From NCBI GenBank assembly GCA_023151315.1, contig JAKLJE010000036.1:1-32373 (forward strand): a DNA stretch of 32,373 nt, given 5' to 3'. Shown in pieces: positions 1 through 7,548 of the stretch; position 1 is the stretch's first letter; every line of letters begins with the position of its first letter. Source of the stretch: Bacteroidia bacterium. GTDB taxonomy: Bacteria; Bacteroidota; Bacteroidia; Palsa-965. The notes under the pieces are model-generated. The model made no database searches and had not been told where the DNA came from. It worked only from the letters and a program-made list of their open reading frames with translations. The translations under genes were made by a program, and so were the position numbers.

Positions 1-60
1 TTTTTCCATGGCTCAGGTAAGTTAGTGGTTTAATTTTCCACCTTAACCTCCTGTCCTAAA

Positions 61-381
61 TTATGGGTGCATCATAGCCCACACAAATTGCGCATGCTCT
101 CTTAGAATCAGTTTACCACCTACTAGTTTACAAACAAATGGAATGAGTAGAATAACGCGATTTTCATATCGATGTTGATTAGGAGAAAGAGGTTGTTTAA
201 TTTCAACGTGTACGTTTAGCTCCTCGTAAATTTCGCGCTTAAGACATGCTTCAGGTGACTCTAATTGCTCAATTTTACCCCCTGGAAACTCCCATTTACC
301 AGGTAAGTACATCGTACTGCTTCGCTGTGTTACGAGTATTTTGTTTTCAAACTCAATTATTCCACAAGTTACGTTAATCAT
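61..381 (-). CDS. Nudix (MutT-like) hydrolase, short C-terminus
   Basis: Nudix enzymes cleave nucleoside diphosphates linked to another group; MutT-type members clean oxidised dNTPs from the nucleotide pool. The Nudix box is clear in this 106-aa protein: Gly35, five residues, Glu41, seven residues, then Arg49-Glu50-Ile-Tyr-Glu53-Glu54, with the usual Gly of the last position replaced by Asn56. The preceding PGKWEFPGG stretch is typical of the MutT/CTP-pyrophosphohydrolase group. Family members are usually about 130 aa and continue after the 'FVWA' strand with a helix; here the reading frame stops eight residues later, and neither other frame in the remaining 60 bases restores an obvious MutT ending. 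It may therefore be 3'-truncated or simply a short variant. It lies 24 bases downstream of the vsr fragment on the same strand. Nudix genes beside vsr and a cytosine methylase are a pattern I know from Bacteroidota restriction-modification loci, but no methylase is in this window. Confidence 0.8.
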   Translation of the reverse strand: MINVTCGIIEFENKILVTQRSSTMYLPGKWEFPGGKIEQLESPEACLKREIYEELNVHVEIKQPLSPNQHRYENRVILLIPFVCKLVGGKLILREHAQFVWAMMHP

Positions 382-405
382 TTTGTGCGAGGAATGTTTG
401 TATTA

Positions 406-603
406 CTAATTGCAATATATTAGAAAATATGCAATCACATTGCCTTTTACGACATTGCCGAAATCACCTAATTGAATACGTACTCTGTACCGAAACCCTT
501 TAGAAAAAAGAAACTTACGCACCAGCAACTCGGGCTTCGTGTCTTTGCCCTTAATGCGTGACATGTTGTAGGAGCGTTGGGAAGGGGAGTGGACATCTGC
601 CAT
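406..603 (-). pseudogene. vsr: vsr very-short-patch-repair endonuclease, N-terminal remnant
   Basis: The first ~43 residues (MADVHSPSQRSYNMSRIKG, then KDTKPELLVRK and KGFRYRV) match the start of Vsr, the endonuclease that nicks T:G mismatches arising by deamination of 5-methylcytosine. Intact Vsr is about 140-155 aa and its catalytic part, including a downstream 'FVHGCFWHxH'-like strand, follows that start. Here the reading frame leaves the family pattern around residue 44 and ends at 65 aa, and none of the missing motifs can be found in any frame before the Nudix gene begins. The core is therefore deleted, not frameshifted. What I see is the N-terminal match and the missing core; that it is a dead relic of a methylase-linked locus is inference. 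The ATG is the normal Vsr start. Confidence 0.8.
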
Positions 604-728
604 TCTGTTAAGATACGACCTATGGAATGAGCTTTACTGTACTCCAATGACAAGTGCAGCAATAGACACCCTGTTCGGGATTAGTGATTCATTGTGGAAG
701 TTCGGAGGTTAAAGGAACCAATTACATT
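604..728. other. Short spacer with no recognised content
   Basis: These 125 bases separate the vsr remnant from the small genes of the toxin/immunity operon. I see no convincing reading frame, hairpin terminator or promoter box. It is the most likely boundary between the two accessory blocks, but nothing such as a direct repeat marks an insertion edge. Confidence 0.4.
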
Positions 729-1046
729 TTACTTCTTTACGAGCGCAATAACGTTTTGTACGAGTAAATTGAGTTCTTTTTTACAATTATTATAGAATGA
801 CATATCGGCGTGCCAATCTACTTCCGAAAATTGACGACTCAAAGATGTAATGTAGGTGTAATATTTCAAATCTGAATTGTAGGAGTCAATTTCAATTAGC
901 TCAATATTGACTAACACAGAGCGAATAGCACCCGCAAACCCATATTTAGATGATACTAAATTCGGATCAACACTTGAGGCGCTTACGTATTTGTCAAGGG
1001 CTCGCAACCGGTCTTTGATTTCAGCATGCAAACTGGATTCTGCCAT
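729..1046 (-). CDS. Small helical protein at the end of the toxin/immunity operon
   Basis: A 105-aa protein if started at the ATG at 1046 (MAESSLHAEIKDRL...); an in-frame ATG at 1073 would add nine residues (MLFIRKQYI). I prefer the inner start because a GGAAA stretch lies about 8 nt before it, but the outer one cannot be excluded. The protein is soluble-looking, without signal peptide or membrane segment, and reads as mainly amphipathic helices with charged residues. I do not recognise a family. It is the last gene of a tightly spaced minus-strand series (toxin-like protein, two immunity-like paralogues, this gene), which suggests an accessory immunity protein or cargo left from an earlier toxin cassette. 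That role rests on position only. Confidence 0.65.
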   Translation of the reverse strand: MAESSLHAEIKDRLRALDKYVSASSVDPNLVSSKYGFAGAIRSVLVNIELIEIDSYNSDLKYYTYITSLSRQFSEVDWHADMSFYNNCKKELNLLVQNVIALVKK

Positions 1047-1082
1047 TATATATTGTTTCCGAATGAATAACATACGTAAAGC

Positions 1083-1520
1083 CTAGTCAGGCCACCCGAA
1101 GCGCTGTTGAAGGCGCTCGATTAATGAGTCTATAATGGATAGGTCTAATTTGTTTTTCAATTTTAAATTATCGTAACATCTTATCAGCCTTGAAATATTC
1201 TCCGGGGTAATTTCAATGTTGCAGTTGAAAGATGAATCATTTTCCGTGTATGTGTGAAAAAAGAAAATGATTGAAAGGATGTTTTGTAAGGTATCAGATT
1301 CAATAAATGGCTCTAAAGGAACACTGCCAAGATCTTTATTGAATTGCTCATTGAATTTATGACACCCAATTTCTCTACAAAAGTTTGCCATAATCATGCC
1401 TGTTGATGTTGGGTCATGAATACCTCTATCGCGGTCCAAGTAGAAATACGATCCTCGCCCTAAAATGAAATCGACAGTTTCATTTTTTTCAATAGCGCGT
1501 AAATATTCGTTATAAATCAC
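1083..1520 (-). CDS. Putative immunity protein, paralogue 2 (145 aa)
   Basis: A cytoplasmic-looking 145-aa protein with no signal peptide. Its first ~65 residues are clearly paralogous to the neighbouring 124-aa protein (1577-1951): both have A-I, E-T, F-x-LGRG-x-YF-x-L-x-RD-x-G-x-HD, a following GM, then I-x-C and a phenylalanine. Both also share an aromatic run (FFFHTY here, IYFYHVYY there) and end in a Gly-Trp dipeptide near the C-terminus. This copy has about 20 extra residues before the end. The start codon is GTG at 1520, as in its paralogue. It lies 56 bases after the first copy. Duplicated small acidic genes straight after a large exported protein with a variable C-terminus are the hallmark of polymorphic-toxin immunity genes, so I call it an immunity protein by context. 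No family name is recognised. Confidence 0.7.
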   Translation of the reverse strand: MIYNEYLRAIEKNETVDFILGRGSYFYLDRDRGIHDPTSTGMIMANFCREIGCHKFNEQFNKDLGSVPLEPFIESDTLQNILSIIFFFHTYTENDSSFNCNIEITPENISRLIRCYDNLKLKNKLDLSIIDSLIERLQQRFGWPD

Positions 1521-1576
1521 TTAACTATGATTGTATTGTTGGTTCCAAATATCTGGTTGGCGAAGCGTTTATTCGA

Positions 1577-1951
1577 CTATGAACGCCAATCCATCCAGCC
1601 ATATTTGGTTACATTCTGTATTGCGTCAATGATGTTCTTTGGAACCTTCCATTCGCACTCGAATTTCTTCTCTTGATAATAGTAGACGTGATAGAAGTAT
1701 ATTAGCCCAAGCAGACTGGCGAACTCTTCTTTGCTGAGTCCCGGATCATTGATGCAAGAAGATATATCTGCATTCAAACGTGTGATAAAATCTCCACAGG
1801 GTATTCCATGACTATATGCTAAAATGTACATACCAGAAGTGGTATGATCATGACCTCCCCAATCACGATTTAAGAAAAAATACTCCCCCCGACCTAAGAG
1901 AAAATATTTCGTCTCACCATTAAGTATTGCTTGTTCATATAGGTTTTTCAC
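1577..1951 (-). CDS. Putative immunity protein, paralogue 1 (124 aa)
   Basis: A 124-aa protein starting at a GTG only 4 bases after the stop codon of the 956-aa toxin-like gene, an arrangement that would couple its translation to the toxin. It shares the LGRG-x-YF-x-L-x-RD-x-G-x-HD motif (residues ~20-36) with the downstream 145-aa paralogue, plus the aromatic FYHVYYY stretch and a GWMDW ending. There is no signal peptide, so it should stay in the cytoplasm, where immunity proteins to imported toxins act (or in the producer before export). The HD pair and conserved Arg/Asp could be structural; I see no reason to call it an enzyme. Immunity function is inferred from operon position, size and duplication. 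Confidence 0.72.
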   Translation of the reverse strand: MKNLYEQAILNGETKYFLLGRGEYFFLNRDWGGHDHTTSGMYILAYSHGIPCGDFITRLNADISSCINDPGLSKEEFASLLGLIYFYHVYYYQEKKFECEWKVPKNIIDAIQNVTKYGWMDWRS

Positions 1952-1955
1952 TGTA

Positions 1956-4826
1956 CTAATTTAATGGAATTATATTTTCTGTTCCGAAGATGTTCTTGAA
2001 AGTTTCCCAGTTTTTGTAATGGTAGAATGTGTTGGAATTCGCTATTACAGCCTCAGCGGTGTTGTGCTTTGTGAATCCACCCGGTACCCAAAATCCTTCG
2101 TATGCTCCAGCTTCCGTGCCATTTGGGATGTCAAACGTAAAGCCACGATCGGGCTTAACAACAACGTAATAAATTTCATCTCCAGGGAGGAAGTAATCTG
2201 ACCCAAGGTCAAGTTCATTAGTTAGAACTGAAAGATCATTTCCAGCAGTATGGTACTGCTCTATAACATTATCCATGTCAGATTTTAGACCACAAAATTT
2301 CCTTGGTGCCAAAGTATTGTAATTGCTAGCAATAATGTCTCGTTTCCGGATCACAAAAGCTGCACCCTCTGATGTGAAATTTTGCAGGTGGTTAGAAATA
2401 TATGATGAACTTAGATAGGTTGTATATGGTCGTAAATTAGCTTTTGGTTGTGTAACAAAAAAATCTCCATTCTCAATTTTACCAAGTTCAAACCTTACAT
2501 TGTTTTCGTACCCGTAATAAGTAATTTTATTTGATACGATTTCGAACTCGGTTCCTGCCAACTCGAAGCGGTCGTGTATTGCTCTTAAGTGCGGTGGTAG
2601 TCCGTCCACAAAGTTCGTGATAGCTTTAACGGCGCTTACCTCATCACTTGCTTTCTCCATAGCTCGGAACTCTGAGCTCTGAGGTCCAAGAGTCTGGCTA
2701 ATAGTAGCTTTATTTGCATTAAATTTTGTCACATAGCGGGATGCGCTTTCATCGAACGTATTAAGCAATCCCTTGCCCACTACAGCTAAATTGATTACAG
2801 TGGTGATTTGCTCATAGGTGTCAACAATATCCTCTCCGTCTTCACCTACGGCTGCAATAATGTTTTGCCGTGCTTGATCATTAAGTAATATCAAGTCGGA
2901 CGCAGCTATGGCTGTCTCGAGTCCCGCCACAAGTCTCATTGTAACATTTGCAGTCGCAATGATTTCGCCTACACCGGTAAGAAGTGACGCAATTGCAACT
3001 GTGACTTTTACTGCAGTAACAGCATCGTCAATATTTTTCTTATGCCATAACCAATCTAAAAAGATGGCAGGAACCGTTAGATCTTTTACTGTTGTTTTGT
3101 AAGGAATTATCGATCCTTCATTAACGTGAATTGTAATTGGATAGTAGACGTCGGCGACGTAAATGGAATCGACGTAGTTCAATCCGAAGTACTGCCATCC
3201 TAATCTTTTAGTATTGAATATGGTAATTGTATTGGCGCTGTGGTTGGCTTGAATTGGGCTATTGCTATTTATAAAATCGGAGGACCATTTGATTACATGA
3301 TAACCATTTGCACCGGAAGCCGTCTGCGGATATGCAATTTGCCAATATGCACTTATGGTAAATATGAAATCAGTGTAATTTGCATTCCCTAAAAATCCAA
3401 GCCCGGGATCATTAAGTTTATACGAAATGTCCCAGATAAGTCCAGTTGACTTTAACTCATCCATAAAAGGTCTGATATCTTGCTCGGGTAAATAGGAATA
3501 GAGGGCAACGCAAATACGTTCACAGTGGTTGAGAAAATCTGAAGCTTGCGTAATTAATGTTACATCATTGCAAACTTGCGAAGTGACTACCTGAAGCAAT
3601 TTTATCCTTTGTGAGAGCGGAATACTCTTCATATACGCCTCAAGCCTGTAAAGCAGACGACCATAGTAAAGAGCGGAATCTCGCGTTATTGAACTATTCG
3701 ATATAAGTTGCTCTGAACCGCGAAGTATTGCTGAAGAAAAATGTGACACGCTGTCGAGCCCGTCATTAGTCCAATGCGGAATGATCAAACCTCGTGCATC
3801 ATAAATCGGATATCTGTTTTCATAATTGGCGGACAGTACAGCCCAAGCCATTTCATTAGAGAGTCTATTGACCTTAAGACACGTGGAGAAAAGAAGAGGT
3901 TGACTGATTGTAGTGCTGTATTTCAGTTCATCAAAAAGCCATCTAGCGTAAATGTTCTGAAATTGGTTCGCCTGCATCTTGCAAACACCATACTGATTGC
4001 ATTCAATATAATGCTGAACGGTTGTGGCTATTTGAAAATTCTTTTCTTCAACAGAAGGCTTTTCAATCAAAGTAATTGGTGGACATAAGTCTTGTGGTAT
4101 TCTGGCCAAATCTGCTAACCATGTAGGCGGATTGCTGAACTGCCTATAGGCCACATAAAATGCCCCGAAGCTTGCTCGCATGTTCGGTTTATTGCCGTAT
4201 TGACCCAGCAGATTTGCGGTACCAACACAGACTATTGGATGACCACCATACTGATATAGATTAGTAGCATTAACACAGATGTTTTCGACGATTGTTGTAA
4301 ACGCGTACAACTGTGCTGAATAAGCAGAATCGTCAATAGCATCTATCTGTTGGAGCTGCGTAAATAAATTACGCCCTTCATCCGTTTTAACTTTACTTAC
4401 ATCTTTTTTTAATGAGAGAGGGAAATTCTTAAGCACAATATTATACAACGCTATGTAATCATTCCGTGTACTGTATTGTGCGTTGTAAGTGTTAAGGCTG
4501 TCCCACGTTTTCCATGGACTAGTTGAAGAAGTATAAAAAGCAGGGTCGCTGGCTCGTTCGTAATAAAATTGTAATGGATTTAACGTGGGCTCCCACTTTG
4601 CCAAATCGATAACAATATAATGTGAGCCGAACTGTGAATTGGCATCGTTCGAAGCCCATGAAGGCATACCATGCTTTCGCAAATACTCGGCTTCGCCGAT
4701 TTTGCGAACACCTTCAGTGATGGCGGAGTCCAGCCAGGGTTCTCCAACACTTTTAAAGAATGGGATATTCGAATGAACAGGCAACCATATCAGAGAAAGA
4801 ATGGCTAGTAAAGTAATACGTTTCAT
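1956..4826 (-). CDS. Exported polymorphic-toxin-like protein with unassigned C-terminal domain
   Basis: A 956-aa protein from the ATG at 4826, whose first 18 residues (MKRITLLAILSLIWLPVH) form a Sec signal peptide; an upstream in-frame ATG at 4886 would bury that signal behind a basic stretch and is rejected. Residues ~20-590 are a large region with no domain I recognise. Residues ~589-690 are a hydrophobic Ala/Gly/Ile-rich helical segment (LLTGVGEIIATANV, LVAGLETAIAASDLILLNDQ) of the kind found just before toxin domains in large Bacteroidota exported proteins. The last ~200 residues (~758-956) form a compact domain with ELGKIENGDFFVTQP, YLSSSYISNHL, FLPGDEIYYVVVKP, IPNGTEAGAYEGFWVPGG and TAEAVI. 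There is no T9SS sorting domain at the end. The gene starts 13 bases after the 725-aa surface protein and is followed 4 bases later by an immunity-like gene. A toxin role is inferred; the activity is unknown. A weak likeness of the Trp-x-Pro-Gly-Gly stretch to NAD-glycohydrolase (TNT) toxins is not enough to name it. Confidence 0.7.
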   Translation of the reverse strand: MKRITLLAILSLIWLPVHSNIPFFKSVGEPWLDSAITEGVRKIGEAEYLRKHGMPSWASNDANSQFGSHYIVIDLAKWEPTLNPLQFYYERASDPAFYTSSTSPWKTWDSLNTYNAQYSTRNDYIALYNIVLKNFPLSLKKDVSKVKTDEGRNLFTQLQQIDAIDDSAYSAQLYAFTTIVENICVNATNLYQYGGHPIVCVGTANLLGQYGNKPNMRASFGAFYVAYRQFSNPPTWLADLARIPQDLCPPITLIEKPSVEEKNFQIATTVQHYIECNQYGVCKMQANQFQNIYARWLFDELKYSTTISQPLLFSTCLKVNRLSNEMAWAVLSANYENRYPIYDARGLIIPHWTNDGLDSVSHFSSAILRGSEQLISNSSITRDSALYYGRLLYRLEAYMKSIPLSQRIKLLQVVTSQVCNDVTLITQASDFLNHCERICVALYSYLPEQDIRPFMDELKSTGLIWDISYKLNDPGLGFLGNANYTDFIFTISAYWQIAYPQTASGANGYHVIKWSSDFINSNSPIQANHSANTITIFNTKRLGWQYFGLNYVDSIYVADVYYPITIHVNEGSIIPYKTTVKDLTVPAIFLDWLWHKKNIDDAVTAVKVTVAIASLLTGVGEIIATANVTMRLVAGLETAIAASDLILLNDQARQNIIAAVGEDGEDIVDTYEQITTVINLAVVGKGLLNTFDESASRYVTKFNANKATISQTLGPQSSEFRAMEKASDEVSAVKAITNFVDGLPPHLRAIHDRFELAGTEFEIVSNKITYYGYENNVRFELGKIENGDFFVTQPKANLRPYTTYLSSSYISNHLQNFTSEGAAFVIRKRDIIASNYNTLAPRKFCGLKSDMDNVIEQYHTAGNDLSVLTNELDLGSDYFLPGDEIYYVVVKPDRGFTFDIPNGTEAGAYEGFWVPGGFTKHNTAEAVIANSNTFYHYKNWETFKNIFGTENIIPLN

Positions 4827-4839
4827 AGAAATAGTTCTC

Positions 4840-7017
4840 TTAGCGCGGTGAAGGAGCAGTGTACATTTTTTTATACAATACATCATCTATCAATCTGTAA
4901 ATTGCTAGTTTGACTTCTTCGGTAATAACCTGTTCATCACCGCCGGAATTAAGTTGCTGCGCGATGTACAAGTGTGAAGGCATTCCGCCCATAGTAAGGA
5001 AGTTTGCCAACAAATCGAAGTCAAAATCTGAAGGGTTAGGTTTTGCAAATGCGCGACACACTTTTGCCCGAATCAATGCAAACTCTGCTTGTTTTACTTC
5101 AAGTTCATTTGTTGTCGGTTGTTGTATAACATTTGCAGAATCATAACTAAGTACAGTCATGTAAACAACAACATTGGAGTTTGATGAAGGTTGTGAGGGG
5201 TTGCTCCAGCTCATGCCGTAATCAGTAGCCCATTGCGAATTAATTGCTTGTTTTTTATTCTCGTAGTCAGATTCAAACTGACTGATTACTCCTGGTGAAT
5301 TCTCGTTTCTTATCAACGCAAGTGCATTTCTATACACATTCTTCTGCTGCGCACTCAACGCTATATGCGGAATCGGATTCTCAATAGTCACTGAACCATC
5401 CGCATTCACAGTATACATCGTTCCGTCAGAAGATTGAATCGTAAACGGCGGCGTGTAATTCTGAATTGTTGTTTGACCGGAATCTCCAACGATGATGATT
5501 TGTCCGTTGACAACATACACTGAATCAATTTCTCCTTCATAGTTGAAATCTACGGTCGACATCCAATTGTAAAGATTCCATTGCGTCAACCAACTTCCAA
5601 CCCCCTCCGTCACCGCCTTCACTTCTCCATTATACATCACCATGTCCGTGCCGATCTGAATGTTGCTGAAAGAACAGTTGAGTGTAATGCCGAGCGGCAT
5701 GATCATCTTGCCCATGCCGGTGTACAAACCGTTGGGGTGCGACATGTTACTGAGTGAAGTAACACTCATTTCAAATTGTCCGACTTGCCACAGCATGCCC
5801 GTGGTGGCTTGTGTGAGTGGAGAGAAGTTTTGGATGGATGGCGGCGGCGATGATTCTCCGCAGTTGAGCAATGCCTGTGCAGGTGTTGTGAATGTTACGA
5901 TGTTACTCCACGGACCGTCGTCGCCATTGGAGAAAATGCCGTGCACTTGTGCTTCGTATGTGGTTTGCGGTTCGAGACTCGTGATGCGCTCGGAAGATCG
6001 TGTGGTGTTTACAGGAAACCAGTTTGCGGTATTGATCTTGCGGTACTCAAGATGGTATGATGTGTACACCGCATTACTGTCCCACATGCAGCGTGCCTGA
6101 CGGTGTGTAAGTGCTTGCGCAGTGAGTGTGAGGTTGGCGAGATTGCCGAGTAGATTGTTGTTGTTGCCCCAAGTGAATGTGCAGATCTGCGAGTAGCCGT
6201 TGTTGCGGAAGAGTTCGCGACCTTCGAGATCGTAGGCACGCACACGCCACACATAGGTCCAGCCGGGTTGCAAAGGTGGCTCTGCAATTCCGTAATTGAG
6301 AATGGTGAGTATGGTTGTAGTGGAATAAATCGGCGCGGTGGATGCAACTACGTTACCGGGTGCGTTGTTCGGCGGCATCACTTCCCAGAGTTCGAAGAGG
6401 TATTCGTGGCCGAGCGCAGAGGAAGGCGCACTCATATTGAGCGGCGACCACGAGAATGTTAATTGCTGCGGATTGGTGATCGTGACTTCACTGCCGCATA
6501 GCGGAAGACTGATGAGCGGTGGATCGCAGAGCATCATCCACGCTTGTGTTGTGGCTTCGTTGCTCACTTGAACGTTGAGCGGATTCTGAAAATCGTAGGC
6601 GATGACAGAGATCGTGTAAAATCCTTCCGGCAATACTTTGGTTTGATTGTATTGCTGTGTGGTGATGCCTGTGTAATCGAGATTGTTCTGATTGATCATT
6701 CCGGAAAGATCCGCTCCGCTGATCAGCAACGGCACTCCGGGTTCGAGTGTGAACGGTCCGGCGTAGTACCACGATTTACTCTGAATGGTGATGTTGTTGC
6801 CGGTGAGTTTGAATTTCAGTTTTACGTTGTAGGACGGCAGAGAAAAATCCGTCAACGTAAGATAGATGCGAAGATTATCGTTATTGGGTGAAGCGTAATC
6901 GTTGAGATAACCTGAGAACGGCGGCACGAGTTGTGTGCTGACCTGCACGGGCCAGTTTTGGGCGTGCAGGCACAGCGACAGCAACGGGGTTAAAATAAAA
7001 ACGAATAGCGCTCTCAT
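4840..7017 (-). CDS. Exported fibronectin-III protein, probable partner of the toxin-like protein
   Basis: A 725-aa protein with signal peptide MRALFVFILTPLLSLCLHAQ (residues 1-20). Residues ~20-165 are beta-rich (PPFSGYLNDY, PGVPLLISGADL, LPEGFYTISVIAYD) and ~165-283 contain a first Ig/fn3-like unit (TFSWSPLN, GWTYVWRVRAYD). This N-terminal part resembles what is annotated as a TANFOR domain in Bacteroidota, from memory and unverified. A clear fibronectin type III domain covers ~295-379 (SLEPQTTYEAQV, GPWSNIVTFTTP). The remainder is beta-rich, then from ~570 helical. No T9SS sorting domain is present. In related large exported proteins I recall such regions and the pre-toxin/toxin parts being one chain; here they are two genes 13 bases apart. 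Base composition is GC-richer in the 5' two-thirds and AT-rich in the 3' third. A near-identical upstream block also precedes the 1039-aa gene. Confidence 0.75.
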   Translation of the reverse strand: MRALFVFILTPLLSLCLHAQNWPVQVSTQLVPPFSGYLNDYASPNNDNLRIYLTLTDFSLPSYNVKLKFKLTGNNITIQSKSWYYAGPFTLEPGVPLLISGADLSGMINQNNLDYTGITTQQYNQTKVLPEGFYTISVIAYDFQNPLNVQVSNEATTQAWMMLCDPPLISLPLCGSEVTITNPQQLTFSWSPLNMSAPSSALGHEYLFELWEVMPPNNAPGNVVASTAPIYSTTTILTILNYGIAEPPLQPGWTYVWRVRAYDLEGRELFRNNGYSQICTFTWGNNNNLLGNLANLTLTAQALTHRQARCMWDSNAVYTSYHLEYRKINTANWFPVNTTRSSERITSLEPQTTYEAQVHGIFSNGDDGPWSNIVTFTTPAQALLNCGESSPPPSIQNFSPLTQATTGMLWQVGQFEMSVTSLSNMSHPNGLYTGMGKMIMPLGITLNCSFSNIQIGTDMVMYNGEVKAVTEGVGSWLTQWNLYNWMSTVDFNYEGEIDSVYVVNGQIIIVGDSGQTTIQNYTPPFTIQSSDGTMYTVNADGSVTIENPIPHIALSAQQKNVYRNALALIRNENSPGVISQFESDYENKKQAINSQWATDYGMSWSNPSQPSSNSNVVVYMTVLSYDSANVIQQPTTNELEVKQAEFALIRAKVCRAFAKPNPSDFDFDLLANFLTMGGMPSHLYIAQQLNSGGDEQVITEEVKLAIYRLIDDVLYKKMYTAPSPR

Positions 7018-7034
7018 GGGTTTGAAAGTACAGT

Positions 7035-7278
7035 CGGCAAATGTGAGAAAAGTGTTTGGCGCTAGTCGGGAGCAAACGGATAAAATTTATGGGATAGGTT
7101 AGTACGCGGCTGCCCGGACGAAAGTCCATTCGGAAGGGGATTTTGCGGATCCTTCGGCAAGCTCAGGGCGCGGATTAGCGCGGAAGGGTACGCACCCTCC
7201 AAGGGTCGGGACTCTCCAAGGGTTCACATCCTCCAAGGGTCCGGACCCTTCGTACTCATCTGCGTTTTCTGCGCCATC
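7035..7278. repeat. Long dispersed repeat, copy 1 (promoter-proximal block)
   Basis: About 244 bases that recur, nearly identical, at 10686-10900; the main difference is a 30-base insertion here at about 7109-7138. Both copies begin exactly 17 bases upstream of a start codon (7017 and 10668). At the gene-proximal end both carry CACATTTG on the minus strand (7038-7045 here), one base from the Bacteroidota -7 box TAnnTTTG, so the block may bring its own promoter. It ends with four 17-bp mini-hairpin units and a 'tctgcg..ctgcgccatc' tail. With the tandem repeat below it fills the 531-base gap between the two genes; I see no gene in it. Confidence 0.85.
7186..7249. repeat. 17-bp mini-hairpin tandem units, array A (four units)
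   Basis: Four contiguous units start at 7186, 7203, 7220 and 7237, the last one shortened. Each begins GGGT, has four variable bases, then an ACCC-like arm (ACCC, ACTC, ATCC, ACCC), then TCCAA as linker. The variable four bases (acgc, cggg, tcac, ccgg) would be the loop of a 4-bp stem. The same architecture occurs at 10807-10870 and, with the linker changed to TTGGA, at 14181-14227. Confidence 0.85.
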
Positions 7279-7510
7279 AGTAGCGACGGGATACCGAAAT
7301 GCGCAAACTGTTTAATCTGCGAAATCTGCGTTAGGAAGGAGAATTCCCTTTCTTCACAGATTACGCAGATTGCACAGATTTTGGGCGTGTAAATACTATG
7401 TGATTTCTGTGCTATCAGTAGCAAAGGGATACCGAAATGCGCAAACTGTTTAATCTGCGAAATCTGCGTTAGGAAGGAGAATTCCCTTTCTTCACAGATT
7501 ACGCAGATTG
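7276..7510. repeat. 138-bp tandem duplication with inverted arms
   Basis: A ~97-base segment at 7276-7372 is repeated almost exactly at 7414-7510 (period 138). Within each copy AATCTGCG and, about 45 bases later, CGCAGATT form inverted arms, with a second weaker inner pair and a GAATTC near the centre, so each copy can fold into a long imperfect hairpin. Fragments of the same words (CACAGATTACGCAGATTG, GCGCCATCTGAG) occur in the 10878-11010 spacer. The DNA happens to be open in one minus-strand frame because 138 is a multiple of three, but that reading frame starts at TTG inside the 3' end of the upstream gene and I do not regard it as coding. Confidence 0.85.
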
Positions 7511-7548
7511 ATTGTACGCGTAAATCCTCTGCGCCATCTGAGATAATA

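Noticed and set aside
4827-4886. Longer start for the toxin-like protein at 4886
   Set aside because: It would place 20 mostly basic residues before the signal peptide and overlap the upstream gene; the ATG at 4826 fits better.
5660-6571. Several plus-strand open frames under the fn3 protein gene
   Set aside because: All are shadows of a coding region with a clear signal peptide and fn3 domain on the other strand.
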